Source of the DNA: Acanthosoma haemorrhoidale
Lineage: Eukaryota > Arthropoda > Insecta > Hemiptera > Acanthosomatidae
NCBI GenBank assembly: GCA_930367205.1
Contig: OV884009.1
Location: 84,217,189 to 84,281,188 of the forward strand
Reading direction: 5' to 3'
DNA length: 64,000 bases
The position numbers were made by a program, and so were the translations under genes. The stretch's first letter is position 1; each line of letters opens with the position of its first letter. Shown here piece after piece: positions 10,031-23,660 of this stretch. The notes beneath the pieces are model-generated. The model was given only the letters and a program-made list of their open reading frames with translations. It had not been told where the DNA came from and did not search any database.

Positions 10031-10271
10031 GATTATACATCAAGATGTACACGCGCGAGAAAGATCAACTCGAGTAAATTGGATCTCATATTCTTTATAA
10101 ATATCTTATTAACTTATTATAACTTTTTAACGTCTATTGTTTTTTTTTAAAAAAGGTCTCTTTTTAGATATTCTAAAGATTCATTCCATAACCTTCCTAC
10201 GGAAATTATTAACGAATCTGCCGAATAATTTGATATCTTATTAAAGTATCAATTACCATAAAATAAAAAAT
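10031..10271. other. AT-rich spacer
   Basis: A/T-rich sequence between a plus-strand and a minus-strand Jockey-like piece; nothing recognised. Confidence 0.3.
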
Positions 10272-10408
10272 AAATGCTTTAATTCATACCATATTTACAA
10301 TTCATCATTCACTCGCTCATTCATACAATATTTACAGATAAGCCCAGAGGCCTCCCAAGTCCACATGTTTGTCACCATCCTCGCATACGAAAGAGGAAGC
10401 GGAGTCAA
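10272..10408 (-). mobile_element. Jockey-like 3' UTR fragment
   Basis: Minus-strand copy of the distal 3' UTR (cattcataccatatttacaa, cattcactcgctcattcat, agcccagaggcctccca, gaaagaggaagcggagtc). It lacks the terminal AATAAAG end and the poly-A, so it is truncated on its 3' side. Opposite in orientation to the 9.1-10.0 kb copy. Confidence 0.75.
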
Positions 10409-13080
10409 AATAAAAAAGTAGCGAAATTGAATGTAGAGAGGTAACTGAACTAAGTGCTCTAGCTCCTTAGGACCAGCCGTTGGTAAACAATGGCAAACTC
10501 CTTCAATCGTTTAATAAGGTCTTCCACCATTGATTTGTTTAGTATTTATAAAAATTGAGTTCTTAATATTCGAATAAGTTAAGCACTAAAAACTAGTTCA
10601 AATTTATTGTTTTGTAGATACTTGGATATAATAACCATTCGCCTTGGGCGGTTAAAGATGTTATTTTTGTGATGAAGTGCCGTTTGTAGGAAAGTTCTTA
10701 AAAATAGACCAAATTTTGACTAGTCTAAAAATTAATAAAAGTTTTTGGAGAGGCTCTGAAGCCTTTTTTAAAAAATTTGTTTTTTCACATTGGGCAAATC
10801 CAAATCTTTTAATAAGAAATAAAAATAGTAATCGTGAGGCTAATAATCTATGGATCATCTTCTACACGTGACATCAGTCGTTGAATGTTTAACTGATACA
10901 TCCACAACATGTAGTCATGGTGTGCCGTGGAAATGAATGAAAATTTGCGATCTGAGGAACCGGGTTGACTGAGCATGGGGCATGGGGTCGCTGATAGAGG
11001 CGATCACTATGTACATTGGCCCATCACACAATTCTACTGGGCATGGTTTGTGTGTTTTAGCTGTGTGTGTGGCAGCAATGTATTTAAGCTACCAGTTCGT
11101 TACCGACCCAGCATGGCAGCCTATAGCCAACAGGTCCTTCTCACTACATTGCCAATTCCTGCTTTGACCAATAATGCACAAATCAAATCCAGCCAGCTAA
11201 CACCCAATATATCAGCAAATAAAATGAATAAAATTTTACCTAACGGTAGTTTCAACTATCTAGTCACGAGTATTACATTTCCAGTAGAGTCCATGACAAG
11301 ATTTTAGGGTGGTCCTGGGCTTGAGCCTCGATCTTACTAATAACATTTTCTTAATCATTAATAATTATAAACAATAGTAGAACCAATACCACAATAACAA
11401 TTTCTCATGGAATGTAATGTTTTAACAATCCGCGGTTTTATGAGATACCATTCTGCTTTAGGTTGTATCCCGATCCAGAAAGGAGAGGCTCTACTTCTCA
11501 AATAAATTGGATGATCTGACCTTTTCTTCTTGTCGTTAAGTTAAATGGCTACTTTAGAAACCGTAAATGTAATGCAATAGATTGTAACTTTAAAGGTTGA
11601 ATTTATGTCATTAGTTGAACGCAACAAAAAATATTTGTTATTCTTAAAAAAACCACTGGCCTTCAGACAAAAATGACATAAAAGTCATTTCATTCATAAT
11701 GGTATCATATAGTATTGAAAAGACATAGCTAACTCTGCAAAACATGATTAGGATTTATTGAATAAATGATTTGGTTGTTAATAAAAATATGTGCTTGTCT
11801 AGGCTTTCAAATTAATGAACTCAAAGTCCTTGTCAAGACTTCAATTGTCTTGTCAACTCAAAGATCATTAATATGTAATTTTTATTTTGTATTTTCGAAC
11901 TCTAATTACAAGTGACATTAAAACTGACATGAACAACGTGGTCATATTTTTTTTGAAGTGTTCGGTACTTAAGAAGAGAAGTTATTTAGATTTATTTAGA
12001 GGAGAAAACCCTTCTCAAGGTTGCAGGGATAGAATATTTGTCAGCAGTAAAAAAATTTATGCCAAGACTCCTCCGGGGCAACACTCTTATCATCCCCGGG
12101 GAGGAAAGAAAAAAAAACGGAGAAAACACAAGAAATGATTTTATGCAAGGACCCCAACTCCCATAAGAGATCTTATATCTGTCAACCTGGACGGAATAAG
12201 TAGACGACTCAAATTTGATTGCTTATCGATCAGTCAAGAGGAGCTTTTTCTATTCCCTACATCTCTTTATAGATTTTCATAATTGGTGCTGAAGAAGTTT
12301 GCCTTCTGATTGATGCCAAGGCAGGGAAGAATGAACCGTCTTAATATGATATAAAGTATACAATATTGGCGAAATGCTCCTACGGTGTATTAATAGAGGA
12401 GATAAAAATCTCTAAGCCCTTCTGAGATTATTTTATTGTTGTAATAATAATAGCTTGGTTGTATCCGGCACTAGGCTCGTAAATCAGAGTTGAAGTTGTG
12501 TATGTAGCTTTATTGTTATGCTTATATTACAAATAAAAATAGTGTTTATATATTATTACTTCCAGTCTACTTAATCATTAATCAAGTGTGTTGTTCTACA
12601 TAATTATTTGTTTTGTTGGGCATTTCAATTTATTATTTTAAAAAGTAAATGTTTAACAATAAATCTCTTACACCTTCTAATTTTAATTAAATAATTGATA
12701 TAATCGATAATGGATACATGTGTATAGAGGTACTTACTACCACCTCAGACATTTTACGTAAACAGTTCTAATTTGAAAATCATTCTTCTATTACAAATTT
12801 TTTCACCTCTTCATTTTTAATAAATAAAAGATTAAACCCTATTTAATCCAATTTGGTTTAATTGGCAGAAATTCGGCTTTTGGTCACAAGCTAAGTAACG
12901 AGACAATTATTTTTAATAGGGTTGTCGGTATTTTTGCTACCGTGAGCAATGTACGCGGAAACAATGATGACACATTATTGATATCATTAATTTGTGACCC
13001 ATTCCAGTACGATCGAAATACTATTTTGTTATTAATAACGAAAATTGCTCAATTGGTGCCTCTTTATTTCAAACGGGTAT
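10409..13080. other. AT-rich region, no gene recognised
   Basis: At 10975-11307 two plus frames stay open together (110 and 61 codons) in a GC-richer patch. Neither contains a known motif, and the overlap argues for chance or unrecognised repeat debris. A GC hairpin (ctccggggc ... tccccggggag) lies at about 12071-12103. The rest is featureless. Confidence 0.35.
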
Positions 13081-13390
13081 GAAACTTCTTTATTGTGATA
13101 AAATTACAATGTTCCTTATTGGTCAATAAGTAGTGATAAATTTTCTCATTCATACCATTTATACAATTTTCATTCACTCGCTTATTCATCGATATTTACA
13201 AACAGCCCAGAGACCTCCTAAATCCACATGGTTATCACCTCCATCACATACGAAAGAAGGAGCGGAGTCTTGGGAAGTCCCCCACGCTCCTCTATCAGCC
13301 ACGTCACTGGATACGAGCCAGTGACAACTGACCAAGATCATGAGAGCCACAGACGCTCAGGACATGTTTGGAGAAACAGGCCACTGCCTG
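13081..13390 (-). mobile_element. Jockey-like 3' UTR fragment
   Basis: Minus-strand copy starting at its 3' end with cttctttattgtgataaaat and running through the UTR to gagaaacaggccactgcc. ORF2 is not included. Moderately diverged. The apparent reading frames inside it are UTR shadows shared with the other copies. Confidence 0.8.
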
Positions 13391-14549
13391 GTTAAAACAT
13401 TGTATTTGTCCTTCTGTTAGTTCATATGTACTGGGATAGTAATTCAATGAGAAATTTTTAACATAGATTCCAAAACATCTTGTCCTACTCTGGTTTGGTT
13501 TTTGTCAATGTATCAAAATTATTGCGTGCAAAAAAAGAAACAATGAAAAATAGGGTTCGTTTCCTCAAGTCCAAGCTGATTATATTTAAATTTATAATTT
13601 TATTCCACGATAACAGCAAATTGCTAGTAGAATGCTTTTTTTAATAATATTTTAGATGCTATTTCTTCGTTTGACTTATGATACCAAGTGCATTGGCCGA
13701 AAATACTTGATATATTTTCACTATCCCAAAGAATAATGAGCCAGTCCGATGGGAGATTCTCTACTTTTAAACAGGTTCAGAACGATTGACTTTTACCTAC
13801 CTGGATTTTACGGTTATTGACGTTAAATTCATCTAAATGATTAAATCTTCTCTTTACTCCATTAACTCAGGTCAAAATATCATATAAAATATTTTAAGAA
13901 ATTTCACACCTATTTATATATTTAATGACTGATTCTCTCTGAATTTAAAATTCACTCGTCACTTCTCAAAAGTGATAAAGTAAAAGCATTTTATTTTATA
14001 ACGTTTCATATATTATTATCTCAAGGTTCCATATGATCCTAGTGCATAGATTCATAATAACACTTTTAAGGGATATATTCCTTGTTGTTGGGGGATGGGT
14101 CCATGATGATGCTTCCATCCTGGCTCCCACTCACGGTCCTTGCAAATAATTCTCGGAACGTCTCGCTGTTTACTGTGAACGAAAAGGAGTCTTTCTATCA
14201 CCAGCTGATATTTACTAGGAATCACACTACTATCAACTCCCCTTCCCTATTTCTTTAGTTTCCCCCTCAAATAGTCTTGAACACTTGTTTTTTCCACTAA
14301 TACACATTCCAGATTTTCTATAAAACTACATATTCATTTTTAAATAAAATTCAATTCGAGCATTAAATATATATTGAACTTCAATGGAATCAGTATTTCA
14401 GAGATGAAAAGATGCAGTAGACAACTAAATGTTAAGAATAATATTCTTGATTTGAAAATTTCTTTTCTAAGCGTGTGTTTAAATTTACACACAGCAATTC
14501 CAAATACTTTTCATTCAAATGGTCCAACACACCTTCATTCGTCTGGTTT
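13391..14549. other. AT-rich spacer, nothing recognised
   Basis: No motif-bearing frame or repeat arm. A patch at 14080-14200 is less AT-rich but unrecognised. Confidence 0.35.
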
Positions 14550-14855
14550 TGCCAAACCATGGGCAATCTCCTATTAAATGAATGCTACCCTGCGCCTTCC
14601 TTAAGCTGCACAACCCGTGAATGTTAAATTGAAACTTCTTTATTGTGATAAAATTACAATCTGCCTTATTGGGAAATAATTGTGGTGATTGTTCTCATTC
14701 CTACCATATTCACAATTTTCATTCACTCACTCATTCATACAGTATTTACGAAAAGCACAGAGATCTCCTGAATCCACATGGCTGTCGCCTCCCTCGCATG
14801 CGAAAGAGGAAGCAGAGTCTCGGGAAGTCTCAGTGAATGCTAGAGGTTAAAGGTG
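14550..14855 (-). mobile_element. Jockey-like 3' UTR fragment with extended tail
   Basis: The minus-strand UTR occupies about 14632-14855. On its 3' side it continues into about 83 bp (14550-14632) that match 9900-9980 of the plus-strand copy at roughly 97 percent by eye (gccttccttaagctgcac, caacccgtgaatgttaaat). Beyond gccaaaccat the flanks differ. A longer-tailed subfamily or a transduced flank explains the shared extension. Confidence 0.75.
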
Positions 14856-15780
14856 GTCAAATGGCCAAATGGCCATTATTAGGCGTATGAAGTCTTTCAT
14901 TTGCACATCGAATGTGGTAATCAGGTGAGCTGTGTTGCAGTTTTTTGGTATTTGAACTGTATGGAGCTGTGGAAACTCAGCTAACATACAATTATTGACT
15001 TCGTAATTTGAATAGTTAATGTGAATCGGCATATGTCCATGAATAAGTAAAAGTATCGCTGTCTTAACGAAACCATTACGCTAGGCTTTTTTTTCATTGT
15101 ATTTTTTATTATAGGTATATGACACTCTGTATGTATTTTTTTCTAGTTATAAGAACTTAAAATATTTTACTCTTCGGGTGATATTTAATTTCGTCCCCTT
15201 ACTGGCATTAATAATTAACCTCTGCGTTGAAAATATTAATACGTTCTCTACAACTTTTTTTACGGCTCATAAAAAGGTACAAATTGAAGAAGTTTCATTT
15301 GGTTTACTTCTATTAAATGTATTGAAAGACAGGGATGTAGGGAGATTGCGCCCATTCAGAATTAAAAGGTGCTCAGTGAGGCACATCTCATGCACTAATT
15401 AGAGACGAAGCATTTACTACAGCTTTGGTTTAAGACAGCTTCACAGCCCTGTTTCCCCTCCTCCTCATTAACAATCTTATTCGGCAACCTATTCCCCCCT
15501 CCCTCTCACCCTCCTTCTCTCTCTGATTTATCCCTGCCTTGTTTGTTTAATTTAGCTAACGATTAATCTCAATCATTTTGTAGTAATGACGGTTATGTTC
15601 ATTTGAACAGTTTTTTTTTTCTGTCATATATTCTTTCTAAGTGGTTCCTATCGCAAATATTTGATTCTCTCTATTCGTACGTATCTGCTAAAGATGTGGG
15701 TCCTATGGGTTTAATTAAATTAAACTAGTCAATCCAAGGACTTGTAGCTTAACCATTTTGTCCTTTTATTGGAGAATTTT
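14856..15780. other. AT-rich spacer, nothing recognised
   Basis: A CT-rich stretch at about 15437-15535; frames of 61-74 codons without motifs. No gene supported. Confidence 0.35.
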
Positions 15781-15789
15781 TATTCCATC

Positions 15790-15910
15790 GTCGCTACGGT
15801 CTAATATTTAGCTTGCTGACTCATAACCGTGGAGATCCAGGATCGAGCCAGGAATTTTTTCTTTAGGGTATGCTACTCAGTCTCGTTAGGATAACTGAGG
15901 GGCCACTTGA
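15790..15910 (+). repeat. tRNA-like / SINE-like sequence
   Basis: Shows acggtctaatatttagcttg, then tgactcataaccgtgg and ccaggatcgagccagg, a spacing similar to A-box and B-box (GGATCGAGCC) of a tRNA-derived SINE. Followed by ctactcagtctcgttaggat, a motif that recurs near 42571-42595 beside another tRNA-like patch. The cloverleaf is not complete, so this is not a functional tRNA gene. Confidence 0.4.
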
Positions 15911-15919
15911 TAAAGAAGT

Positions 15920-16180
15920 AGTGAATCCTTAAGGGTTTCGCTGCTAACGTAATAAGGGGGATTTAGATTTGTTCTCAGAACTTTCGATTAAAAGGACTCG
16001 ATACTCTTGATTTTCAACTTTTTTGCTGCCCCCCATAGCTCTATTCCGTATGTCCAGATTGGCTTTAGTATAACTTTGTAAATCATTTTCTATTGAGAGA
16101 TGGGAAGCCTTTCAAAGTAGTCTGTACAATTCTTAAATTTTTGTGTGTTTGTTCCATGTCAGCCTTGGGTGAAAGCCTTT
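15920..16180 (-). pseudogene. ORF2 C-terminal fragment (Jockey-like)
   Basis: The minus strand encodes the WTYGIELWGAAKK segment (ctattccgtatgtccagatt on the plus strand) plus flanking TSHLSIENK-like and LRT..NAP-like sequence, with frameshifts and a small deletion. It is part of the same family as the 17.7-18.7 kb copy, 1.6 kb away in the same orientation, but lacks the 3' UTR. Truncated at both ends. Confidence 0.7.
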
Positions 16181-17720
16181 GGATGGCCAGATCGAAGCAT
16201 AAATATCGTTTTTATAAAGCTAAACAGGTTATTTGTAATCGACTATTACTTAAAGCACATTTGGACGATTGTATTGTTACCATTATTCATAACCAATTAG
16301 TATGTATTATCGCTATTATACATCATTTAAATGTTATTAGTAATAGGCTTACTAATACTGGCAATAGGTAAAGCTTTCCATAATTTATTTCAGGCCGTCA
16401 TGAAATCCGTCACACCGTATAATGAATAGCGAGGACAAATGGGCATATGTTTTTCTCATAGATTTCTTAGTCAATTTCGATGATATTGTAGGGACAAAAC
16501 AACATAACATCGTTTGTTATAACCCTAAAATTTCGTAGTTATCTCACATCAAAAAGCCGAAAAAACAGATATCTTTTGGAACTCCTAATGGGATAAAGTA
16601 GATCACGTGACTTTAGACAAATCAGCAATAACTTCGGTTGCACACTTTACAGCGTAATTTTTCCTGAAGTAGTGGTGTATTCACGTATTGGATATCTTTT
16701 GACAAGGTATCCAAAGTCATCACTGCTTATATTATCATTACATTATTTTTACAGCTATCCATTGATTTATTACTATTTTCTCTTTATCAATGTTTTCTTT
16801 AGGGATTTCTCTACCTTTTAGGTAACAGTAAAAAAGTGTCAGTAGGAAGCTTTAAATTTTCATAATTTTATCAGATATTCTTATCGTTCCGAATATTTAC
16901 CATTTCTTCCTTTTAAAAGCACTGTAGTGTTTATATCAAATTAAATTGTAATATCTTATTTTTCATATTCATTTCCCTGTACAATATGAATCTGAATAAT
17001 CCCTCGAGTGAGCTCATTATAATGTGGAACCCGTTTCTTCATGTTTATGTATATACCTTCGCCTTTAATCCTCTTGAGTATATCTGGAATATTATTATTT
17101 TTTTTCTCTAGGGTTTTTTTTTTTAATTCTCATGCTACTTTTACAACTTTTGGTCAATTTTAGTTCCCTACATATCCTGATTGTGAGTTACGTGAGTTTT
17201 ATGAAAATGTGATAATTTATTGGAGTTTATTCAAAAAGTTTTAAATGATATATTTTAAATAAAGTGGAAAGTCTACCGATCCATAGACCGAATAGTTTAG
17301 TTTTAAGTTTTAAATCCTATTCCACGGATACTAACTCGTTATAGACAGTACCAAAAGAATAATACCAAAAAATTGTTAAAAAACTTTTCATTTTTAGTTT
17401 GTAAAAGTTTTGATAATTTTAGCGTATGCTTTATTAGGCTGCAGAAGCATAACGGGGGGTTTGACTCAGTTGAGGAGGATTGCGACAAGTTATGCCGACG
17501 TTCATGAAGGACTTGATCTGCGATTGCCGAAGGTTAATCGATAATCAGGCGAATCAATGGAGGCATACTAACGACTGAGTTGCTCCGTCCAAAAGAGATT
17601 TTTTTTTATAATGCTATTTATTTATGATTCGAAACGAAATCGTGGTGTATTTCCGTTTGTGTTATTGTTAAGAGAAAATTTTATTTTTTTATTTTAAAGA
17701 TTTATGTATGGTTACTTCTT
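16181..17720. other. AT-rich spacer, nothing recognised
   Basis: Featureless apart from a GC-richer patch at about 17440-17590 that looks like repeat debris. No supported gene. Confidence 0.35.
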
Positions 17721-17729
17721 ACATCCGAC
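17721..17729. repeat. Target-site duplication, left copy
   Basis: acatccgac immediately precedes the poly-T tail of the minus-strand Jockey-like insertion. The identical 9 bp occur at 18656-18664 beyond the truncated 5' end. Confidence 0.8.
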
Positions 17730-18655
17730 AATTTTTTTTTTTTTTTTTTATATATAATTTCTTTATTGTGCTAAAATTACAATCTGCCTTGCTAGGCAAT
17801 AAGTAATTAAGATATACTATCATTCATACCATATTTACATTTCATCATTCACTCGCTCATTCATTCAGGACATGATTGGAGAAACTGGCCATTGCCAGGA
17901 CTCCCACTGTCACTTGATTATAGCAGGTCACGAGGCCACTGCCGTTTCAGTCTCCGAGGAGGATTATAGGGATGAGTGGCGCAGTGCAATGACTGTGCTA
18001 CAGGATTAGGGTGGTTGGAAAGGCTACTGTGGAATTTCATAAACTTGGAAGGGATGAGTTCTAGAATGTAGGGTATATTAAGGTCGTTATGAAGGGTTTT
18101 GTTGCTGACATAATAAGGGGCATTTACTATTGTTCTCAAGACTTTTGATTGAAAGGATTGGATACGCTTGATGTTCGACTTTTTTGCTGTCCCCCATAGC
18201 TCTATTCCGTATGTCCAGATTGGTTTAAGTATAACTTTGTAGATTAGTAGTTTATTTTCTATTGAGAGATGGGATGTCCTTTGAAGTAGTCTGTATAGTT
18301 GTCCAAAGCGTCTGTTTAGTTCTTGTCTTTTTAGCCTCGTATGTGGGTTCCAGGTCAGTCGTTTGTCGAGATGGAAGCCTAAGTACCGTACTGTCTCGGA
18401 TACAGGAAGAGGAATAGAATTAAAATAAACTAGTGGACAAGACTTGCGACAAAGGGTGAAGGTAATGTGGGAACATTTTGCTTCATTAACTTTGATCCGC
18501 CATTGGTTGCACCAATACTCGATCTTGTCAAGGTGTTTTTGAAGGTTATGGGATGCTATGTCGGGGTCTGGGTTAGATGACAAGACTGCAGTGTCATCTG
18601 CAAATGTGGCCAAGAAGGTATTGGGAGTAGAGGGGACATCAGCGGTGCATAGGTA
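17730..18655 (-). mobile_element. Jockey-like insertion, 5'-truncated, flanked by TSD
   Basis: On the minus strand it starts inside ORF2 (18655), runs through the C-terminal domain, 3' UTR and cacaataaagaaatta-like end, and finishes in an A-rich tail (poly-T at 17732-17751 on the plus strand). Perfect 9-bp duplications flank it, so this is a target-primed reverse-transcription insertion. The UTR lacks about 170 bp found in other copies (junction near 17867: caggacatgattggag meets ctcattcatt). This is the best-preserved copy in the window. Confidence 0.9.
17918..18655 (-). CDS. ORF2 C-terminal portion of Jockey-like reverse transcriptase (truncated)
   Basis: About 245 codons open from the truncation point, with no ATG needed or present at the start; the frame simply enters from the lost upstream part. 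It begins YLCTADVPSTPNTF, then LATFADDTAVLSS, which is RT motif C with the FADD catalytic pair. The thumb follows (WCNQWRIKVNEAKC, RYLGFHLDKRLTWNP), then the Jockey-type C-terminal region (PIWTYGIELWGTAKK, LRTIVNAPYYVSNKTL), ending LKRQWPRDLL and stop. In the intact element, ORF2 protein nicks DNA and copies the RNA in the nucleus. Here the endonuclease and most of the RT are missing, so it cannot act. Open over its full length, unlike all other copies, so young. Confidence 0.85.
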   Translation of the reverse strand, partial: YLCTADVPSTPNTFLATFADDTAVLSSNPDPDIASHNLQKHLDKIEYWCNQWRIKVNEAKCSHITFTLCRKSCPLVYFNSIPLPVSETVRYLGFHLDKRLTWNPHTRLKRQELNRRFGQLYRLLQRTSHLSIENKLLIYKVILKPIWTYGIELWGTAKKSNIKRIQSFQSKVLRTIVNAPYYVSNKTLHNDLNIPYILELIPSKFMKFHSSLSNHPNPVAQSLHCATHPYNPPRRLKRQWPRDLL

Positions 18656-18664
18656 ACATCCGAC
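18656..18664. repeat. Target-site duplication, right copy
   Basis: Second acatccgac, directly abutting the truncated 5' end of the insertion; pairs with 17721-17729. Confidence 0.8.
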
Positions 18665-19441
18665 TATTATTGTTCATATTTAATTTGAAAAAGGTTTTTG
18701 TTAAAACAATGGGGAGATTACTGACCGATGGATAAACTGGTCATTTTATCAACTTAATTATTACAAATAGCTATCGTAACAAATTTAATATTTTAAATCA
18801 TTGGAATAAAATGTACGATTGGATAAAAAAAAATTGTAGTAAATTATATGTTTGCTAAGTGCCAGAAAGGGTCATGAAATAGAGATGTGATAAGACGGGA
18901 CATTTTATAACAGAATGATTGAAATTATTACTAAACATATATCACATATCTCACATGTGGAAGCGAACCGGCTCTAAAACGGTGTTGCGAGTCTCAACAA
19001 ATTATTACAACATAACGACCACATTTCAAGACATTTATTAATGAGAACACCATTTCTATACATATAAACTTAAATTTTAAGCTCAATGAATATATTCTAC
19101 TAAAATCATATGGGTTTTGAAAATAGAAAGTCTGGAGCAGATAGAAGTTTGGGCGAGAGCGGGGAATCGGCCGGGGAGAAGTAAGAGCCAATTAATACGA
19201 CTGTAAATCACAAACCTAACAGGGCTTAGCGAGCAACCATGCGAGACGCAGATTACACCAGCATCGGTTTGATAAGGTCAAAAATTTGCAATTAGTGCTG
19301 TTCGAAACATTGATAGCGAATTATCTATTCAGTTCACTTAGCGCCTTTCAACAGTAATTGTCACTTGATGATTTTCAGTTCAGTAATTCTATCCACACCT
19401 TAGTAGTCACACATGGACTTAATACCTTTGTCTAGAGCTTT
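18665..19441. other. AT-rich spacer, nothing recognised
   Basis: A GC-richer patch at about 19140-19265 has no recognised motif. No gene supported. Confidence 0.35.
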
Positions 19442-19663
19442 GGTTGATGAAAAAAAGGTTTTCATCAACTTAATAGAGGACGTTTCGACATACCGTTTGT
19501 TGCAGCATCAGGCATTTGTGTGAGAAAAAGGTGTCGACTGTTCATCATCATCAATCACAGCCGACATCATCCTCATTCTTACACAAAGACCTCATGCAAT
19601 CCATAATAATGCGAAACGTCCATCAATAAGTTTTATGAAAACCCCTTTTTTATCAATCTAAAC
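19442..19663. mobile_element. Foldback / MITE-like element with long imperfect terminal inverted repeats
   Basis: The left arm (19442-19527) reads ggttgatgaaaa, gaggacgtttcg, catcaggcatttgtgtgaga. The reverse complement of the right arm (19574-19663) reads ggtttagattgataaa, gatggacgtttcg, catgaggtctttgtgtaaga. The arms match over about 85 bp with scattered mismatches around a central CATC-rich spacer. The left arm contains its own perfect 11-bp hairpin (gttgatgaaaa/ttttcatcaac). There is no coding capacity. This is the structure of a non-autonomous foldback DNA element; the superfamily is not determinable. Confidence 0.7.
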
Positions 19664-20612
19664 CGATCTCTTTACTCTTTAACTCACGGATAAGTACACT
19701 TGCTGTATAAAAATTAAGATTATTTTACAAAATCACATAGTTAAACAGATAAATTATTCGAAAGAAGTCAAAGTTTTAGATCTAAAACAAAAATAAAATT
19801 AACAAACATATTATCGCTAAAAAATAACAAAATTAGCGCTGCATTGGTATGTTAGGATACAATTAAAATACTCACCACATCACAAGGAGGTAGAAGAAAA
19901 GAAGGTAGGTGGTACTGAGTCGCTAGTGTCGTCAGCACATTTTTTTTCATCTAACTACTCATTTATCCACACGAGGACGAGCTAACCCCGACCACACCTA
20001 AGAAAACTCCTTGGGTGGGCCGAGGGTCTATCCACTTAGAAGTCAGTATGTTAAGCAATAGGCCCGTCCCCATCGGATATATGTTATAAGTAAAATCTGA
20101 AAAGAAATTCCAGTGAGATAATGATTAATGCTTTTATAGACAACCGGCTATGAATCCGTTTCGTAGCAACTAGTTCTGTATTCAAAGAGTATAGATATCT
20201 AGGAACGGAGGAGCTTGAAATGACCGATTAAGTTTTAGCTGGGCTTATTTAATTACTGAGGGTATCCAATTTTTAATCTTTTAGTACTTTGTCGATTGAA
20301 AATGTTGAAAGTACTATTTGAAACAAGTGAAGTTAATAAACATATTTTAAATGGTCATTATTGATTTGTCTCTCAAAGTTTTATATCTCCATGTATTTAA
20401 CTTTGGGGATTAAAATATAAAATTAACCGTATAAATTATCAGGGCGGAACTAATCTCGACATTTCAGGCTTTAGTCTGGTTAAATTATAGCGTTAGGCTT
20501 CAGAATCCACTGACAGTATTCAATCAATACTGCCTTTTCTTCTCAAAGTAAATATATAACGACTATTATATTTACAATATTTATTATGATGGAAGATAGT
20601 TTTAAGCAGAAA
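19664..20612. other. Spacer with possible tRNA-like patch
   Basis: At about 19975-20080 the reverse complement shows actgacttctaagtggatag and ggcccacccaagg, similar in layout to the tRNA-like arms at 23.3 kb. Otherwise featureless AT-rich sequence. Confidence 0.3.
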
Positions 20613-22648
<2,036 letters not shown>

Positions 22649-22667
22649 ATGGGGTGTCGCACCCCAT
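22649..22667. repeat. Perfect hairpin
   Basis: atggggtgtcgcaccccat is an 8-bp perfect inverted repeat around a 3-base loop, inside a GC-richer patch (22617-22740) that looks like a decayed tRNA-like or SINE-like repeat. It resembles the ggggctggtgttccacccc stem near 5307-5325. Confidence 0.6.
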
Positions 22668-23099
22668 ATCTGAGGAGTGTATAGTGGCAGTGGTTAGTAA
22701 TCAGGCAGGGTCAAGGGGACAATCCCTCCCCTCATAAAAAATACCAAAAGAAACAATATTATTTAATGTATAAAGGCCCAACTCGCTTAGCTTTATTGTA
22801 TTCAGCCACTCCACTGATAGTATAAATGTTTAATTATATATATTTTTAATTTTGATTTAGCCTCTTAAAAATGTCTATATAAACCCCGCGCAATTTCTAC
22901 ATCTGTTTCCTGAAACATTCCTGGCTACCTCCCTGGATAGCGGATTCAAATACAAATGGTTGCCAACTCTAATTCGGTGCGAGTATAACTGGTAACATGA
23001 TCGGTATACTACCAATTATGTTGAGGGTTGTGTTGCCTTGCTGTTAGCAAACATGTATCGATAGTAATAATTCCATTTTCAATCACTTATGACCCGTAG

Positions 23100-23345
23100 T
23101 AACTGGATCAGATGGTCTAGGGTAGTTTGCCTTAGGATGTCATATTTCAAACTTTATTTTGGTTCTCATAACCGGGTTCACTATCTGTTTATTGAAGTAC
23201 CTACTAATGTATCCTTACGTGGCTGATTGAGCCAGACCCAGAAGATAAATTCTATAAGAGTGCCGTGTGAAACGTAATCTGGGTCACCGCAGTTAGAAGT
23301 CAGCATGCTGTAACTACCAAGCTATCTTAACTGGGATGATCTTAA
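23100..23345. repeat. tRNA-like inverted pair (second example)
   Basis: The left arm contains gatggtctagggtagtttgcc and ggttctcataaccgggttca. The reverse complement of the right arm (about 23262-23345) reads gttaagatagcttggtagt, tgacttctaactgcggtg and acccagattacg, an A-box/anticodon-loop/B-box-like order. As at 5.3-5.5 kb, two tRNA-like arms face each other about 100 bp apart. No complete cloverleaf. Confidence 0.45.
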
Positions 23346-23564
23346 ATATACTTTAACTCACGGTACTTAAATGTTCAACGTTGATAAATAATTAATCTTG
23401 ATCCCTTATTGATTACATGTTCGTTTACTCCAGTATAAAACAAATTATATTCCTTTTTCATTTTAAGCCACTACAGTGCAAATTTAATAACTAGGTCATA
23501 GTAATTTTAATCAATTTATCACCAAGCCAACTACGGGTGGCTCAACATATACAACATATACAGG

Positions 23565-23660
23565 TACGGGCTCGTCTTTTGTTTGTCTGTCTGTCAATGG
23601 TGATCGTAAAAATTATTCGATTGATCTGGAATTTTAAATGTATAATACATTAATGATATA
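23565..23660. repeat. Dispersed repeat fragment (GATCTGRAATTTTAA type)
   Basis: ttgtctgtctgtcaatgg, then cgattgatctggaatttta. The same arrangement recurs at 28727-28785 (cacctgtctgcc ... aattgatctgaaattttaa), and a partial form at 28885-28915. Unclassified short dispersed repeat. Confidence 0.5.

Noticed and set aside
10975..11307. 110-codon frame MGHGVADRGDHYVHWP...
   Set aside because: A second frame is open over the same bases, no known motif, no splice or promoter context; too weak to call a gene.
12065..12105. GC hairpin as a terminator or RNA element
   Set aside because: Short imperfect stem in an animal genome with no adjacent transcript evidence.
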